The notes beneath the pieces are model-generated. The model did not search any database. It was given only the letters and a program-made list of their open reading frames with translations, and was not told the DNA's origin. From an uncultured Bacteroidota bacterium (GTDB taxonomy: Bacteria; Bacteroidota; Bacteroidia; Chitinophagales; LD1), in NCBI GenBank assembly GCA_937894725.1, contig CALAYL010000004.1, forward strand, positions 20,798 through 84,797: a DNA stretch of 64,000 bases, in the 5' to 3' direction. The translations under genes were made by a program, and so were the position numbers. Shown one piece after another: positions 1 through 9,628 of the stretch (positions within the stretch are counted from its first letter, which is position 1; each line of letters begins with the position of its first letter).

Positions 1-33
1 ATCAAAAGTCATTAAAAAAAGTATCTTTAATCT

Positions 34-348
34 ATGATACAGCCCGCATTGATGATATACGACCCATCTAAAGAAACGCCTGGCAAACCTGATTTTAATC
101 AGACGATTCGTTACATATTTCAACATATCGATTTTGCTATCTCAGAAGATGAGGCGAATGTAATCACCGCCCTTTTTACTGAAGTATGGGACGACCTACA
201 TGGACAAACAGTGACTCATGACGACCTCAAAGACAAGGTATTTGAACACTGTCGAAGTACATTTATGGTGTTTCATTCGCGTGAAAAAATAGATGCAGTT
301 GTAAGTCTTATCATTGCCTATTTGCGTTCCATTGGCCAATTTATTTGA
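34..348 (+). CDS. Small hypothetical protein
   Basis: I do not recognise this 104-residue protein. An in-frame stop at positions 13-15 places the start inside the window, at 34 or at the second ATG (52). It has no signal peptide or membrane segment and looks like a small, acidic, mostly helical cytoplasmic protein. Its stop lies 11 bases before the preferred menA start, so the two are probably co-transcribed. No function can be assigned. Confidence 0.6.
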   Translation: MIQPALMIYDPSKETPGKPDFNQTIRYIFQHIDFAISEDEANVITALFTEVWDDLHGQTVTHDDLKDKVFEHCRSTFMVFHSREKIDAVVSLIIAYLRSIGQFI

Positions 349-358
349 TCGTATCTTC

Positions 359-1261
359 ATGAACCCAACTCTTGCCGCTTGGCTACATGCCTTTAGACTC
401 CGTACGCTTCCGTTAGCGTTGTCGGCTATTATTGTCGGTTCTTTTTTGAGCTATTCTACCACATTTGATGGTATTACTTTTTCGCTGGCCATAGCCACTA
501 CCTTGCTGCTCCAAATTCTCTCTAACCTTGCCAATGACTATGGCGATAGCCAAAAAGGTACCGACAATGACCAGCGAGTAGGACCCACACGAGCTATACA
601 ATCTGGGGTACTTTCATTTTCACAAATGAAAAAGGCGATTATTATCAATGTAGTTCTATGTCTTATTGTCGGTATTTCTTTAGTTTTTTATGCACTACAA
701 AACAGCTTTGTATTAGTAGGGTTTATAGCGCTCGGCATAGCTGCCATTGCAGCTGCTATCAAATATACGATGGGCAAATCGGCCTATGGCTATATGGGGC
801 TGGGCGATATATTTGTATTGCTTTTTTTTGGGTTTGTAGGGGTGATGGGTAGCGCATATCTGCAATCTCAAACCATCGCTAATGAAGGCTGGATGATGGC
901 TATAGCCATAGGTTTTTTTGCTACCGCAGTACTCAATCTCAACAATATGCGCGACCGTGAGAGTGATGCAGCTGCAAACAAAAATACTTTAGTCGTAAAA
1001 ATAGGCGCTAAACGAGCAGTAGTATATCAAAATGTATTGGTGATAGGTGGTATAGTAGCCTCGTTTGTCTATATATTTCAGCATGCGCTGAGTTGGAGTT
1101 ATTTTCTACCTATGTTGTCGTATCCATTGTTTATCGTTTTTTTGATTCAAACACAAAAGGTAACCACAGCCAAAGCATATGATCCATTCCTTAAAAAACA
1201 AGCATTGACTACCTTTTTGTTTGCCCTGCTTTTCATGGTTGGAACAATCTTACAATCTTGA
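359..1261 (+). CDS. menA: 1,4-dihydroxy-2-naphthoate prenyltransferase (MenA)
   Basis: This is a UbiA-superfamily membrane prenyltransferase of about 300 residues. It attaches the polyprenyl tail to 1,4-dihydroxy-2-naphthoate in menaquinone synthesis. The first Asp-rich site reads NDYGDSQKGTDND and is followed by RVGPTRA. The second reads NNMRDRESD and is followed by a K-N-T-L stretch. These are the Mg-diphosphate binding motifs, and about eight hydrophobic helices surround them. A longer reading frame begins at 314, but it overlaps the previous gene. The ATG at 359 gives the usual MenA N-terminus (WLHAFRLRTLPLA), so I use it. It implies a menaquinone-based respiratory chain. Confidence 0.93.
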   Translation: MNPTLAAWLHAFRLRTLPLALSAIIVGSFLSYSTTFDGITFSLAIATTLLLQILSNLANDYGDSQKGTDNDQRVGPTRAIQSGVLSFSQMKKAIIINVVLCLIVGISLVFYALQNSFVLVGFIALGIAAIAAAIKYTMGKSAYGYMGLGDIFVLLFFGFVGVMGSAYLQSQTIANEGWMMAIAIGFFATAVLNLNNMRDRESDAAANKNTLVVKIGAKRAVVYQNVLVIGGIVASFVYIFQHALSWSYFLPMLSYPLFIVFLIQTQKVTTAKAYDPFLKKQALTTFLFALLFMVGTILQS

Positions 1262-1303
1262 TACGATAGAAAATGTTAAACAAAAAATCAACCTTAAGTT
1301 TTC

Positions 1304-1319
1304 TGCCTAGCACAAGGCA
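1304..1319. terminator. Possible weak bidirectional terminator between menA and tonB
   Basis: A 5-bp stem TGCCT/AGGCA with a 6-nt loop lies between convergent genes. It is followed on both strands by an AT-rich stretch, but there is no long T-run. The stem is short, so confidence is low. Confidence 0.3.
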
Positions 1320-1345
1320 AATATTTACATCTAAAGACTAATATA

Positions 1346-2161
1346 TTACTCCGTTTTAAATTGTATAGGAATCGTCATTCTAACCGAAACTTCTTTTCCA
1401 GCTTGTTTACCAGGCTTAAAATTGGGCAAAAGACCAATTACATTTTCTGATGCTTTAGAAAATCCTTTGCTATCTGCACGTAAGGTTTTCACATCCGTGA
1501 CTTTACCATTTGCCGCTATGACAAAACTAATCACCGCCTTGCCTTCTATACCCAACTCTCTCTCTCTATCGGGATAATCAAGATGCTTTTGGATAAAAGA
1601 AAATAATGCTTTTTCGCCACCAGGAAAAGAAGGCATTTCCTCTACAATATAGGGTATAGTCGGTGGTTCGATTGCCTTAGGTGGCTCTACTACGCCTGTA
1701 GCTGCACCTTCGCCACCAGTACCACTCGGAACGCCTATATCAGTTCCAGAAGTAGCTCCGTGATCATTGTATGCTAGCATATTATCGTTGATGAAAGTGT
1801 CTTTGGGGCTTACATCTGCTACTTGTTCTTTTATCTTATAAGACTTGATTCTATTATCTACGGGCAACTTGGCAGCAGTAGGTGTAGTATTGATAGGCTT
1901 CGGAATTTCAATTTTAAGTATAGGTATTTTCTTTATTTTGATTACCGTTTCCACTATGGGTTCAGCCGCCTTTGAGAAAAAATGCTGAAATAGTTTTATG
2001 GATAAAAATGAAACTATAAACGCACTAACGACTAGCATCATTGCAACAGCCATATTGCGTTCATAATTTAGTCGTAGTTGGTAGGCACCGTATGCGGTAT
2101 TTCTTTTATCAAATACGATGTCTATCCATTGTTTTCCGAAAAGAGCTTGTTCGTTTTTCAT
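1346..2161 (-). CDS. tonB: TonB family energy transducer
   Basis: This 271-residue protein has one N-terminal membrane segment (about residues 35-60). A Pro/Lys/Ile-rich linker follows, then a Gly/Thr/Pro-rich stretch and a C-terminal TonB domain (about 185-271). That domain contains PSFPGGEKAL, YPDRERELGIEGKAV and NFKPGKQAGKEVSV. This is the bacteroidetal form that passes inner-membrane energy to SusC-type and siderophore receptors. No exbB/exbD is next to it. The N-terminal motif W-I-D-I-V-F-D-K-R-N before the helix is typical of these proteins. Which receptor it serves cannot be told. Confidence 0.9.
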   Translation of the reverse strand: MKNEQALFGKQWIDIVFDKRNTAYGAYQLRLNYERNMAVAMMLVVSAFIVSFLSIKLFQHFFSKAAEPIVETVIKIKKIPILKIEIPKPINTTPTAAKLPVDNRIKSYKIKEQVADVSPKDTFINDNMLAYNDHGATSGTDIGVPSGTGGEGAATGVVEPPKAIEPPTIPYIVEEMPSFPGGEKALFSFIQKHLDYPDRERELGIEGKAVISFVIAANGKVTDVKTLRADSKGFSKASENVIGLLPNFKPGKQAGKEVSVRMTIPIQFKTE

Positions 2162-2250
2162 AATGTTGTGTTTATATCAAAACGTAGATTGGTCCGAATT
2201 TACACCACATTTATTGTCAAAAGATTGTCATATTTACAAAAACGACTGGA

Positions 2251-2616
2251 ATGACAACTATACAAACCATCTCTTTATACCTAATGGCGTCTATCTATGG
2301 CATGGCGGGAATCAATCATTTTCGTAATTCTAAATTTTATTTGAGCATCATGCCCTCATTTTTACCGATGCCAGCATTTTTAAATTCACTTTCAGCTGTT
2401 GCCGAAATCTTATTGGCCATAGGTTTGCTATTTGCGACTACACGAAAAATAAGTGCATATCTAGTTATCGCTATGCTTATTGTGTTTTTTGTAGTTCATA
2501 TCTCACACCTCATTACTCCACCTAAAATGGCTGAAGGAAAATATTGGGTACTTGTAGCTCGAATCCCTATTCAATTTATATTGATTTATTGGGCTTGGCT
2601 AGTGAGCAAATATTAA
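2251..2616 (+). CDS. DoxX-like small membrane protein
   Basis: This 121-residue protein has four predicted membrane helices. The pattern Y-G-M-A-G-I-N-H-F near the start and the later A-E-I-L-L-A-I-G-L-L are typical of DoxX/MauE-like quinone-associated membrane proteins. The substrate is unknown. It is transcribed divergently from tonB and ends 4 bases inside the 3' end of the opposite-strand peptidase gene. The family call rests on topology and short motifs only. Confidence 0.7.
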   Translation: MTTIQTISLYLMASIYGMAGINHFRNSKFYLSIMPSFLPMPAFLNSLSAVAEILLAIGLLFATTRKISAYLVIAMLIVFFVVHISHLITPPKMAEGKYWVLVARIPIQFILIYWAWLVSKY

Positions 2617-5015
2617 TACTTAAGTTTTGCGACAAATTCTTTTTGCCAGTCGAGTCCTTTAAAATCGGCTACTGCTTTTTCAAAAAATATTTTATTAGTG
2701 GCTGTTTTGGATAGGGTTGTAATCAGCGACTGCGCTTGTCCCGCCAATCTACGATTAGGATTTGAAAATGCATCTACTAGATTTTTTGCTAAGTCTTCAT
2801 TACAAAAATCAAGTTCCGAAATCACGCGCATCGCATTTCCTCTCGTTCTAAAATCATACGAGGCCGAAGTGTAATCGACCAACTCTTTTTGATGCGACAA
2901 CTCTCCCAATTCAATGCTATTTTTAAGCCACATGACACGAATATTTTTAGCTATTCCATCTAGTTTGTCCGTGAGGGATAGGAATGCTTTTCGCTTTTCA
3001 GGATTAAGTTTGCAAAGTTTATCGAGCGCCAATTCTATATTAGTGTACGAAGTATCCACCAATAATTTTGAGGCGAATTTTGTAATCGACAAATCCCCTT
3101 CAGGGTACTTTTCGATAGCCGCACGCCTAACCATAAAATCGCTATCAATTAGTGCTTTCTTAAATAACTCACCAGTGGCTTTTGTCTCATCTTTGCTAAG
3201 CTGACTAAGTATTTCAGCTTTTAAATAGGTAGATGTAGAGGTATAAAAAATGTGCTGGAGATCTTTGTTTTTATTAGTTAATGCTATTTCTTTCATGGCC
3301 AATAATGCTTGATATCTATCGATAAAATGATGGGCATTTTTTAATCTAAAAAGTAATTGCTCATAGCTATTTTCTTCTGTTATTTCTCGTATCAAATGTA
3401 AGCCAGCATCGGGAATTACGGTAATGAGCTTTTTGTGTTCTGCTAATTTATAAATGACCGTATCTTTTCCATTTTGTATCCAAAATCTTTTGGTATCAAC
3501 ACTTTTGTCTGTATAGTAAAATGCTATGTCTATAGGGAATTTGAAAAATCCTAATAGCGAATCGGTGGCTTGAGATTGTGTAAAAGCAACGTAGGCTTTA
3601 CCGTCTTTTTCCCACTGTTTAATATGGAGTTTTGGATAACCACTTTTGTAAATCCACTGTTCAAAAAACCAATCGAGATTAATACCCGCATGCTCGACAA
3701 ATATTCTAAAAAAATCATGTGAATCGACCATGCCATAGGCATGTTTTTTGAGGTACTGAGTGATGCAATGTTTATATAGCGAATCACCTACAGTGTAACG
3801 AAGCATGTCGATCACAAAGCTGCCCTTTGGGTAATGGCGCGCTGAGCCTGCCTTAGAATGCGCTACTGGATAACTATTTTGATTATCGGCATTGATTGCT
3901 GATTTCATTTCATTGAACTTTGACATTTCATATTGCTCTTGCCCATATACAGTAGCGGAAAATTGCTTGGCATAGTAGGTAGCAAAACTCTCGTGAAGCC
4001 AATGGTGTGTAGCACTCCATTCTGTTATCATATCGCCAAACCACTGATGAGTCAACTCATGTGCATTGGTCGAAACATAGGGCCTTTCTATGTTTGCTCT
4101 ATCATCTAATAAATAAAAATCGCCATATATCGTAGTCGTAGTATTTTCCATAGCACCATACATGAAGTCTTGAACAGGGGTATTAGCATAGGTGGTCCAA
4201 GGGAACGGCAGTTGTAGTTCCTGCTGCATCCAATCCATCATATCGTTTGAATACCGATAGGTAGCCGCTACATCTTGAGGTCTATCGCTATAAAAATATT
4301 GCCGGCTCACTACACCCGATTTTGATACATAATCCTTGTAGCCATATTTATCTATCGCCAACATGACTAAATAAGGAGAATGCGGCTTAGTCATTTGATA
4401 TATCCAAGTAAAAGTACTGTCTTTATTCAGCTTTTTGCTTTTCAATTCGCCATTTGAGACTACCGTGTAGTTTGTATCAAATGTAATCGTAGTAGAGGTT
4501 ATCACTTTATCATTTACATCGTCATATGCCGGAAACCAATAGCGATTATCTATACCCTGACCTTGTGTCCATATTTGCTTACGAGATTTGTTTTGTGGGT
4601 CATTCCAACCTATGAAATAAAGCCCCTTACGAGGTTGGGCAGTGTATTTTATTTTAAGTGAATAGGTATCTTTCCAACTGAGCGGAGTCGAGAAATAAAT
4701 AGTTACCCCATACTCATCGGAAATAAAACGAAGTGGTAATTTGTTTTTAGTAAAATGGACTTCTTTGATATTGATAAAAGGCGCATCAAGAAAAATCGAA
4801 TCTATATCGGGCTGTGTTACTTTAAAAGAAAGTACCTCCTCCCCTATTATTTCACCATTTTGGGGATTAAACTTCACATCTAAATCTAAGGTAAGGGCAT
4901 CAAAATTGTGTTCACGATATCGCCCGCCAATATCAGATACATGACAAAGCAGAGAATCCTGAGCAGAAGCTAAAAAAAAAGACGAAACGAGGAAAAACAA
5001 AAGGAAATTACGCAT
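2613..5015 (-). CDS. M1 family zinc metallopeptidase with HEAT-like C-terminus
   Basis: This 800-residue exported aminopeptidase has a signal peptide (hydrophobic to about residue 18, then A-S-A-Q). It has the substrate-recognition motif GAMEN (about residue 285) and the zinc site HELTHQWFGD (about 318), with the third ligand Glu in WLHESFATYY. Residues from about 560 on form helical repeats with recurring R-x-x-A-I and L-x-D-S patterns, like ERAP-type C-terminal domains. The length is normal for bacteroidetal M1 peptidases. It probably releases N-terminal amino acids from peptides in the periplasm or at the surface. Confidence 0.93.
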   Translation of the reverse strand: MRNFLLFFLVSSFFLASAQDSLLCHVSDIGGRYREHNFDALTLDLDVKFNPQNGEIIGEEVLSFKVTQPDIDSIFLDAPFINIKEVHFTKNKLPLRFISDEYGVTIYFSTPLSWKDTYSLKIKYTAQPRKGLYFIGWNDPQNKSRKQIWTQGQGIDNRYWFPAYDDVNDKVITSTTITFDTNYTVVSNGELKSKKLNKDSTFTWIYQMTKPHSPYLVMLAIDKYGYKDYVSKSGVVSRQYFYSDRPQDVAATYRYSNDMMDWMQQELQLPFPWTTYANTPVQDFMYGAMENTTTTIYGDFYLLDDRANIERPYVSTNAHELTHQWFGDMITEWSATHHWLHESFATYYAKQFSATVYGQEQYEMSKFNEMKSAINADNQNSYPVAHSKAGSARHYPKGSFVIDMLRYTVGDSLYKHCITQYLKKHAYGMVDSHDFFRIFVEHAGINLDWFFEQWIYKSGYPKLHIKQWEKDGKAYVAFTQSQATDSLLGFFKFPIDIAFYYTDKSVDTKRFWIQNGKDTVIYKLAEHKKLITVIPDAGLHLIREITEENSYEQLLFRLKNAHHFIDRYQALLAMKEIALTNKNKDLQHIFYTSTSTYLKAEILSQLSKDETKATGELFKKALIDSDFMVRRAAIEKYPEGDLSITKFASKLLVDTSYTNIELALDKLCKLNPEKRKAFLSLTDKLDGIAKNIRVMWLKNSIELGELSHQKELVDYTSASYDFRTRGNAMRVISELDFCNEDLAKNLVDAFSNPNRRLAGQAQSLITTLSKTATNKIFFEKAVADFKGLDWQKEFVAKLKY

Positions 5016-5107
5016 AAAAAATCAGTTGATTCGAAAAGAAGTGCAATATACTTAATTACATTTTTATTTGATTTTTATGGTTTAAATTAGTCTTCTAAAA
5101 AATAACA

Positions 5108-6346
5108 ATGAAAAATTCTCTAGTATTCATTGCCATTCCATTTTTCTTTCTTTTGATAGGAGTCGAATTGCTTTACTTTTATATTATAAAACAGAAACGA
5201 TATCGACTCAATGATTCAATTACTAATCTCTCTTTAGGAATTGGTAATCAAGTAACTGGTGCGCTTACCAAATCACTAATTTTTGGATTGGTCATATGGG
5301 TTTACGAAAACTATGCACTTTTCCATATTCCCAACAGTTGGGTTTCAATACTCATTTGTTTGGTTTTATATGACTTTTTATATTATTGGTCACATCGCTG
5401 GGGTCATACTGTCAGCCTTTTTTGGGGGGCTCACATTGTACACCATCAAAGTGAAGAGTATAACTTATCGGTAGCACTTCGACAGTCGTGGTTCCACAAT
5501 TTACTTGCCTTTTTCATATTTCTACCCTTACCATTATTAGGTTTTGATCCTCTCACGATAGGTATAGCAGGCGCAGTCAATTTGCTTTATCAATTTTGGA
5601 TACATACAGAGGCGATTCGAAAATTACCATCGTGGTTTGAATTTGTGTTTAACACCCCTTCGCACCACAGAGTACATCATGGTATCAATCCAGAATATAT
5701 TGACAAAAACCATGCAGGCGTTTTTATGTTTTGGGATAGAATGTTTGGCACATTTCAAGCAGAAAATGAAACAAACGAAATTCAATATGGTATTACAACA
5801 CCGCTGAACAGTTGGAATCCTGCATGGGCAAATTTTCATTTTTATGTAGAGCTATTTGATAAAATGAAAACTACAATAGGAATAAGACGAAAGCTATCTC
5901 TTTTTTTTCGGAAGCCAGGCTATGACCCAAGCCTAGATGAAGTAGTGCCTGTGCCCGAAATCACTAAACACAGATCAAAATATGATATAAAAGGTAGTTT
6001 CTTTATTCAATTATACTGTTTTGCCCAGTTTATGATTGTTACCCTAGGTGCCATTGCATATCTAGGCAATTTCAAAGAGCTGAGCTTGATATATAAACTT
6101 CTTTTTGCTGCTATCATTTTCTTTTCTATAGAAACAATAGGTGGTTTGTTTGAACAAAAGACATGGGCCATGTACGGAGAGCTTTTGCGTCTTGCTAGCA
6201 TAGCGGCTGTGCTCAATATATTTTATTACCAATTTTATCCGCTTTGGTTAAAAACTATGTTAATAGCTACTTTTTCTACCGTAGGACTATTTTATGCAAC
6301 CTATGTATTACTTGTGCTGCCTGGCTTGACCAAGCTTAAAGTATAG
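5108..6346 (+). CDS. Sterol desaturase / fatty acid hydroxylase family membrane protein
   Basis: This is a 412-residue di-iron membrane hydroxylase. The His-box set is visible: HRWGH (about residue 96), HIVHHQSEEYN (about 109), a single His in WIHTEAI, and SHHRVHHG (about 186). Several hydrophobic helices lie on both sides, and an extra C-terminal membrane region of about 120 residues follows the catalytic half. Relatives hydroxylate or desaturate sterols, carotenoids, fatty acids or ether lipids. The substrate here is unknown, though a lipid is likely. Confidence 0.88.
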   Translation: MKNSLVFIAIPFFFLLIGVELLYFYIIKQKRYRLNDSITNLSLGIGNQVTGALTKSLIFGLVIWVYENYALFHIPNSWVSILICLVLYDFLYYWSHRWGHTVSLFWGAHIVHHQSEEYNLSVALRQSWFHNLLAFFIFLPLPLLGFDPLTIGIAGAVNLLYQFWIHTEAIRKLPSWFEFVFNTPSHHRVHHGINPEYIDKNHAGVFMFWDRMFGTFQAENETNEIQYGITTPLNSWNPAWANFHFYVELFDKMKTTIGIRRKLSLFFRKPGYDPSLDEVVPVPEITKHRSKYDIKGSFFIQLYCFAQFMIVTLGAIAYLGNFKELSLIYKLLFAAIIFFSIETIGGLFEQKTWAMYGELLRLASIAAVLNIFYYQFYPLWLKTMLIATFSTVGLFYATYVLLVLPGLTKLKV

Positions 6347-6453
6347 GAAAAGCTACACTACTGACTATGCAATTGTTAATAATTACGATTGAAAAAAACT
6401 AATTAATATGGCAAAATTGTGATATTCACACTTTATTTTACAAAACCAATTAA

Positions 6454-6966
6454 ATGAAAAACTTATTGCTCGTGGTTTGCCTTTTTCAAGCCTTTTCTAG
6501 TTTTGCTCAATTGCCCGCAGAACAAACCAATGTTACTATGTTTAGAAATATCCCTTGGGGCTCGCACCGCGACTCAATTTTTGTGGATGGCGTTAAGCAA
6601 GACTTTGTAAAAGATAAATCTGCTCTTTCAAAAAACACCTACATGATAATCAATGACAATATGACTATCGGCAACGTAAGACTCAATAAAATCAACTACA
6701 TATTTAACGATGATGGTAGATTTACCAAAGTGCTTTTTGAAGGTCCAAAAGAAGATGCAGAACAAATGAAATTCATCTTGGATTATAAATTTGGCACTTT
6801 CAAAAATGAGAGTAAAGTAGATAACATAAGCTATAAGCAGTGGCTAGTAAAGGATGTCACATTTACCTTAGGCGTATATGAGTTTATGAAGTTTGAAGTA
6901 AAAATCGAATCTAACTGGCAAGCTTCCATAGCTTATAAAAAGAACACTAGCGTAGATGACTTTTAA
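6454..6966 (+). CDS. Hypothetical exported protein
   Basis: I do not recognise this 170-residue protein. It has a clear signal peptide (hydrophobic core LLLVVCLFQAF, cleavage near S-F-A-Q). The body is probably mixed alpha/beta, with an early phrase F-R-N-I-P-W-G-S and alternating strand-like segments. It stands alone before a strong hairpin terminator. It may be periplasmic. Confidence 0.75.
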   Translation: MKNLLLVVCLFQAFSSFAQLPAEQTNVTMFRNIPWGSHRDSIFVDGVKQDFVKDKSALSKNTYMIINDNMTIGNVRLNKINYIFNDDGRFTKVLFEGPKEDAEQMKFILDYKFGTFKNESKVDNISYKQWLVKDVTFTLGVYEFMKFEVKIESNWQASIAYKKNTSVDDF

Positions 6967-6986
6967 AATTAAGCACCCAATATTTA

Positions 6987-7018
6987 AAACACCGTCCCTA
7001 GAGGCGGTGTTTCTTTTT
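6987..7018 (+). terminator. Rho-independent terminator
   Basis: A perfect 8-bp stem, AAACACCG/CGGTGTTT (6987-6994 and 7005-7012), has a 10-nt loop and is followed by CTTTTT. It ends the unit of the exported hypothetical protein and insulates the CoA-transferase gene 14 bases downstream. Confidence 0.85.
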
Positions 7019-7032
7019 AATTCTATATTGAA

Positions 7033-8595
7033 ATGAGTATTACTGCCAAACAAATTATTGAATCTGCGCCTTTGCGCTTTAGACACGAAAAGGCTTATGA
7101 TATCGATACTATTTTTCATTTCGAGCTAAAAGGGGAGCCCACCATAGCGTACACTATGGTAATAAAAAACGGAAGTTGTGAGCTGCAAAAAGGACTTCAT
7201 GGCGAAGCCAGCTGTGTGATAAAGACAACTCAAGCACTATATGTGGAGTTAGAAACAGGTAAAGCGAATCCTCAACTCGCATTGATGATGGGGAAAGTAA
7301 AGGTAAGTAACATCTCTGAAATGATAGGATTTGCTAAGCTTTTCAGAAAATTTGATGAGTCATATCTTCATGCAAATACGAGTATAGAAAAACTTGAAAT
7401 CATCAAAAGACCAAAACTAAACGGCCCACTTGAAGGAGTACGAATACTTGATTTTTCAAGGCTATTACCTGGACCATTAGCCACTATGTTTTTGGCAGAT
7501 ATGGGAGCAGAAGTGCTCAAAATTGAGGACCCCGACAATCCAGACTATGTTCGTGACATTGAGCCAATGCTGGGCGATACTTCGGCTTTCTATTATGCCC
7601 TAAATAGAAATAAGAAAAGCCTAGCCATCAACTTTCTGCATCCTGAAGGAAAAAAAATAATCACTCAACTTTTACAATCTACAGATGTCTTAGTAGAGCA
7701 ATATAGACCTAGGGTGATGGAGCATTTTGGGTTTGGATACGAACAAGTAAAGACAATCAATCCGAAAATTATTTATGTTTCCATTACGGGCTATGGACAA
7801 AATAATTCGATGTCACAAATGGCAGGTCATGATTTGAATTATATTGCCACTTCGGGTGTTTTATCTACTATAGGAACGGATAAAAACCATATCAGTATCC
7901 CAGGCGTACAGATTGCAGACATTGCAGGTGGCTCGTATATGAGTATGAATGCCATTTTAGCCGCTTTGTATCAGAGAGAAAAGACAGGACAAGGACAACA
8001 TATCAATTTGTCTATGACAAACGCAGCGTTGCCCTTGGTGGCGATGCAGTTTGCGGAGCAGCAAGCTACTGGCAAAGCTAGTGAAAGAGGGCAATTTCAG
8101 CTCGCTGGTGGTCTAGCCAACTACAATGTATATCGCTGTAAAGATGGAAAGTTCTTGGCAGTAGGTTCACTAGAACCAAAATTTTGGAACAAGGTGTGTG
8201 AATTGATAGGCAAAACGGAATGGTCAAAAGAGATATTTAGCAATTTTGTAGTACAAAATAAGGTTAGGCAAGCATTTCAAGAGCTGCTTTTACAAAAAGA
8301 CAGCGTAGCTTGGTTGACCCTCTTTAAAGGACACGAAGTGTGTATTTCACCAATCAATGAAATAGCTGATATTGCACTAGATCACCATTTTATTGAAACT
8401 AATGCCTTTGCGATTCACACTATTAATGGCAATGATTTTAAATCGATTAAAAATCCATTTTTAGCAACAGGAATGAAAGAAAATGAATATTGGACTGCGC
8501 CTAAATTAGGAGAAGATACAAATACACTTTTACTGGACTTAGGAATTGATAATAAAACTATACAACACCTTCGTACAGAACGTGTGATTAAATAA
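7033..8595 (+). CDS. SCP2 domain-CaiB/BaiF CoA-transferase fusion
   Basis: This 520-residue protein has two parts. Residues 1 to about 108 resemble an SCP2 sterol/lipid-carrier domain (IFHFELKGEPTIAYTMVIKNG, then N-P-Q-L-A-L-M-M-G-K-V-K-V). Residues from about 133 on form a class III CoA-transferase or racemase (AMACR/CaiB type). The second part has L-D-F-S-R-L-L-P-G-P, the Asp-containing GHDLNYIATSG (about residue 265) and I-P-G-V-Q-I-A-D. Known relatives move CoA between acids or racemise 2-methylacyl-CoAs. The SCP2 part may deliver a hydrophobic acyl-CoA. I infer a role in branched or sterol-like lipid degradation. Confidence 0.85.
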   Translation: MSITAKQIIESAPLRFRHEKAYDIDTIFHFELKGEPTIAYTMVIKNGSCELQKGLHGEASCVIKTTQALYVELETGKANPQLALMMGKVKVSNISEMIGFAKLFRKFDESYLHANTSIEKLEIIKRPKLNGPLEGVRILDFSRLLPGPLATMFLADMGAEVLKIEDPDNPDYVRDIEPMLGDTSAFYYALNRNKKSLAINFLHPEGKKIITQLLQSTDVLVEQYRPRVMEHFGFGYEQVKTINPKIIYVSITGYGQNNSMSQMAGHDLNYIATSGVLSTIGTDKNHISIPGVQIADIAGGSYMSMNAILAALYQREKTGQGQHINLSMTNAALPLVAMQFAEQQATGKASERGQFQLAGGLANYNVYRCKDGKFLAVGSLEPKFWNKVCELIGKTEWSKEIFSNFVVQNKVRQAFQELLLQKDSVAWLTLFKGHEVCISPINEIADIALDHHFIETNAFAIHTINGNDFKSIKNPFLATGMKENEYWTAPKLGEDTNTLLLDLGIDNKTIQHLRTERVIK

Positions 8596-8635
8596 CCCAA
8601 AAGAAATTGCTATTTTGCAAACTCATTCAAAAAAT

Positions 8636-9625
8636 ATGATGCACGACCTTATTGCCAACTTTCCAAACAACATAAAGCAAGCAGTAGCCGATTTTGATAA
8701 AAGTGTAATTCATGAAAAACGCACTACTTTTTCAAACATCGTAGTGTGTGGACTAGGTGGATCGGGATTTACAGGAGATTTGATTAAAGATATCTGCTCA
8801 AAAGATTTCAAAACTCCGTTTATAGTAGTGAAAGGTTACCGATTGCCAGCGTTTATTGATAATTCTACATTACTCATTATCGCATCGTATTCTGGCAATA
8901 CAGAGGAGGCGTTAAGTTGCTTTTCACAAGCCATTGAAAAAAACAATAAACCCATTTGCATTAGTGCTGGAGGTGCTTTAAAATCTCAAGCTATTGAAAA
9001 TGGCTGTGTGCATATTGAAATGCCCACAGGATTACCTCCAAGAACCTCACTGGGCTTTGGCTTTACGAATATGCTTTTTATTTTGACTTCACTGAATTTA
9101 ATACCGGATACAAAAATAGATTTACCGCTATCTATCGCAGAATTTTTAAACCACAAACAAGCTGCCATAAAAGAAAGTGCGCAGCAAACCGCAAGGATAT
9201 TCAAATCGAATATCATGGTAGCCTATGTAGAGGATGCTATAGAGGCAGTTGCGATTAGATTAAAACAACAAATCAATGAAAACTCCAAAGCATATTGCTG
9301 GTATAATGTTTTACCGGAGTTGAATCATAATGAATTAGTAGGTTGGAAACAGGCACACCACGATATTAAGGCATTATTTTTACGAACTTCTTTTGAGCAT
9401 CCACGCAATAAACATCGTTTTGATTTTATAAAACCAGTGTTAGAAAGTTATGATACTGAGGTATTCGAAATTAATGCGATAGGTGATACATTTGCAGAAC
9501 AATATTTTTATCTCATCCATTGGTGTGACTGGCTTTCATACTATTTAGCATTAGAACATGAAGTTGATCCTGTAGAAGTAAATGTGATTGACAAATTAAA
9601 AAACTACCTTGCCAACATCAATTAA
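8636..9625 (+). CDS. Bifunctional phosphoglucose/phosphomannose isomerase family protein
   Basis: This is a SIS-fold sugar-phosphate isomerase of about 329 residues. It has CGLGGSGFTGD near the N-terminus, S-Y-S-G-N-T-E-E, the proline-rich turn GLPPRTSLGFGF, and ELNHNELVGW carrying the catalytic-type Glu/His pair. Members interconvert glucose-6-P or mannose-6-P with fructose-6-P. The frame is open back to 8615, but the paired ATGs at 8636 and 8639 give the usual N-terminus. It starts 40 bases after the CoA-transferase and ends 3 bases before the pseudouridine synthase gene. Confidence 0.88.
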   Translation: MMHDLIANFPNNIKQAVADFDKSVIHEKRTTFSNIVVCGLGGSGFTGDLIKDICSKDFKTPFIVVKGYRLPAFIDNSTLLIIASYSGNTEEALSCFSQAIEKNNKPICISAGGALKSQAIENGCVHIEMPTGLPPRTSLGFGFTNMLFILTSLNLIPDTKIDLPLSIAEFLNHKQAAIKESAQQTARIFKSNIMVAYVEDAIEAVAIRLKQQINENSKAYCWYNVLPELNHNELVGWKQAHHDIKALFLRTSFEHPRNKHRFDFIKPVLESYDTEVFEINAIGDTFAEQYFYLIHWCDWLSYYLALEHEVDPVEVNVIDKLKNYLANIN

Positions 9626-9628
9626 CCC

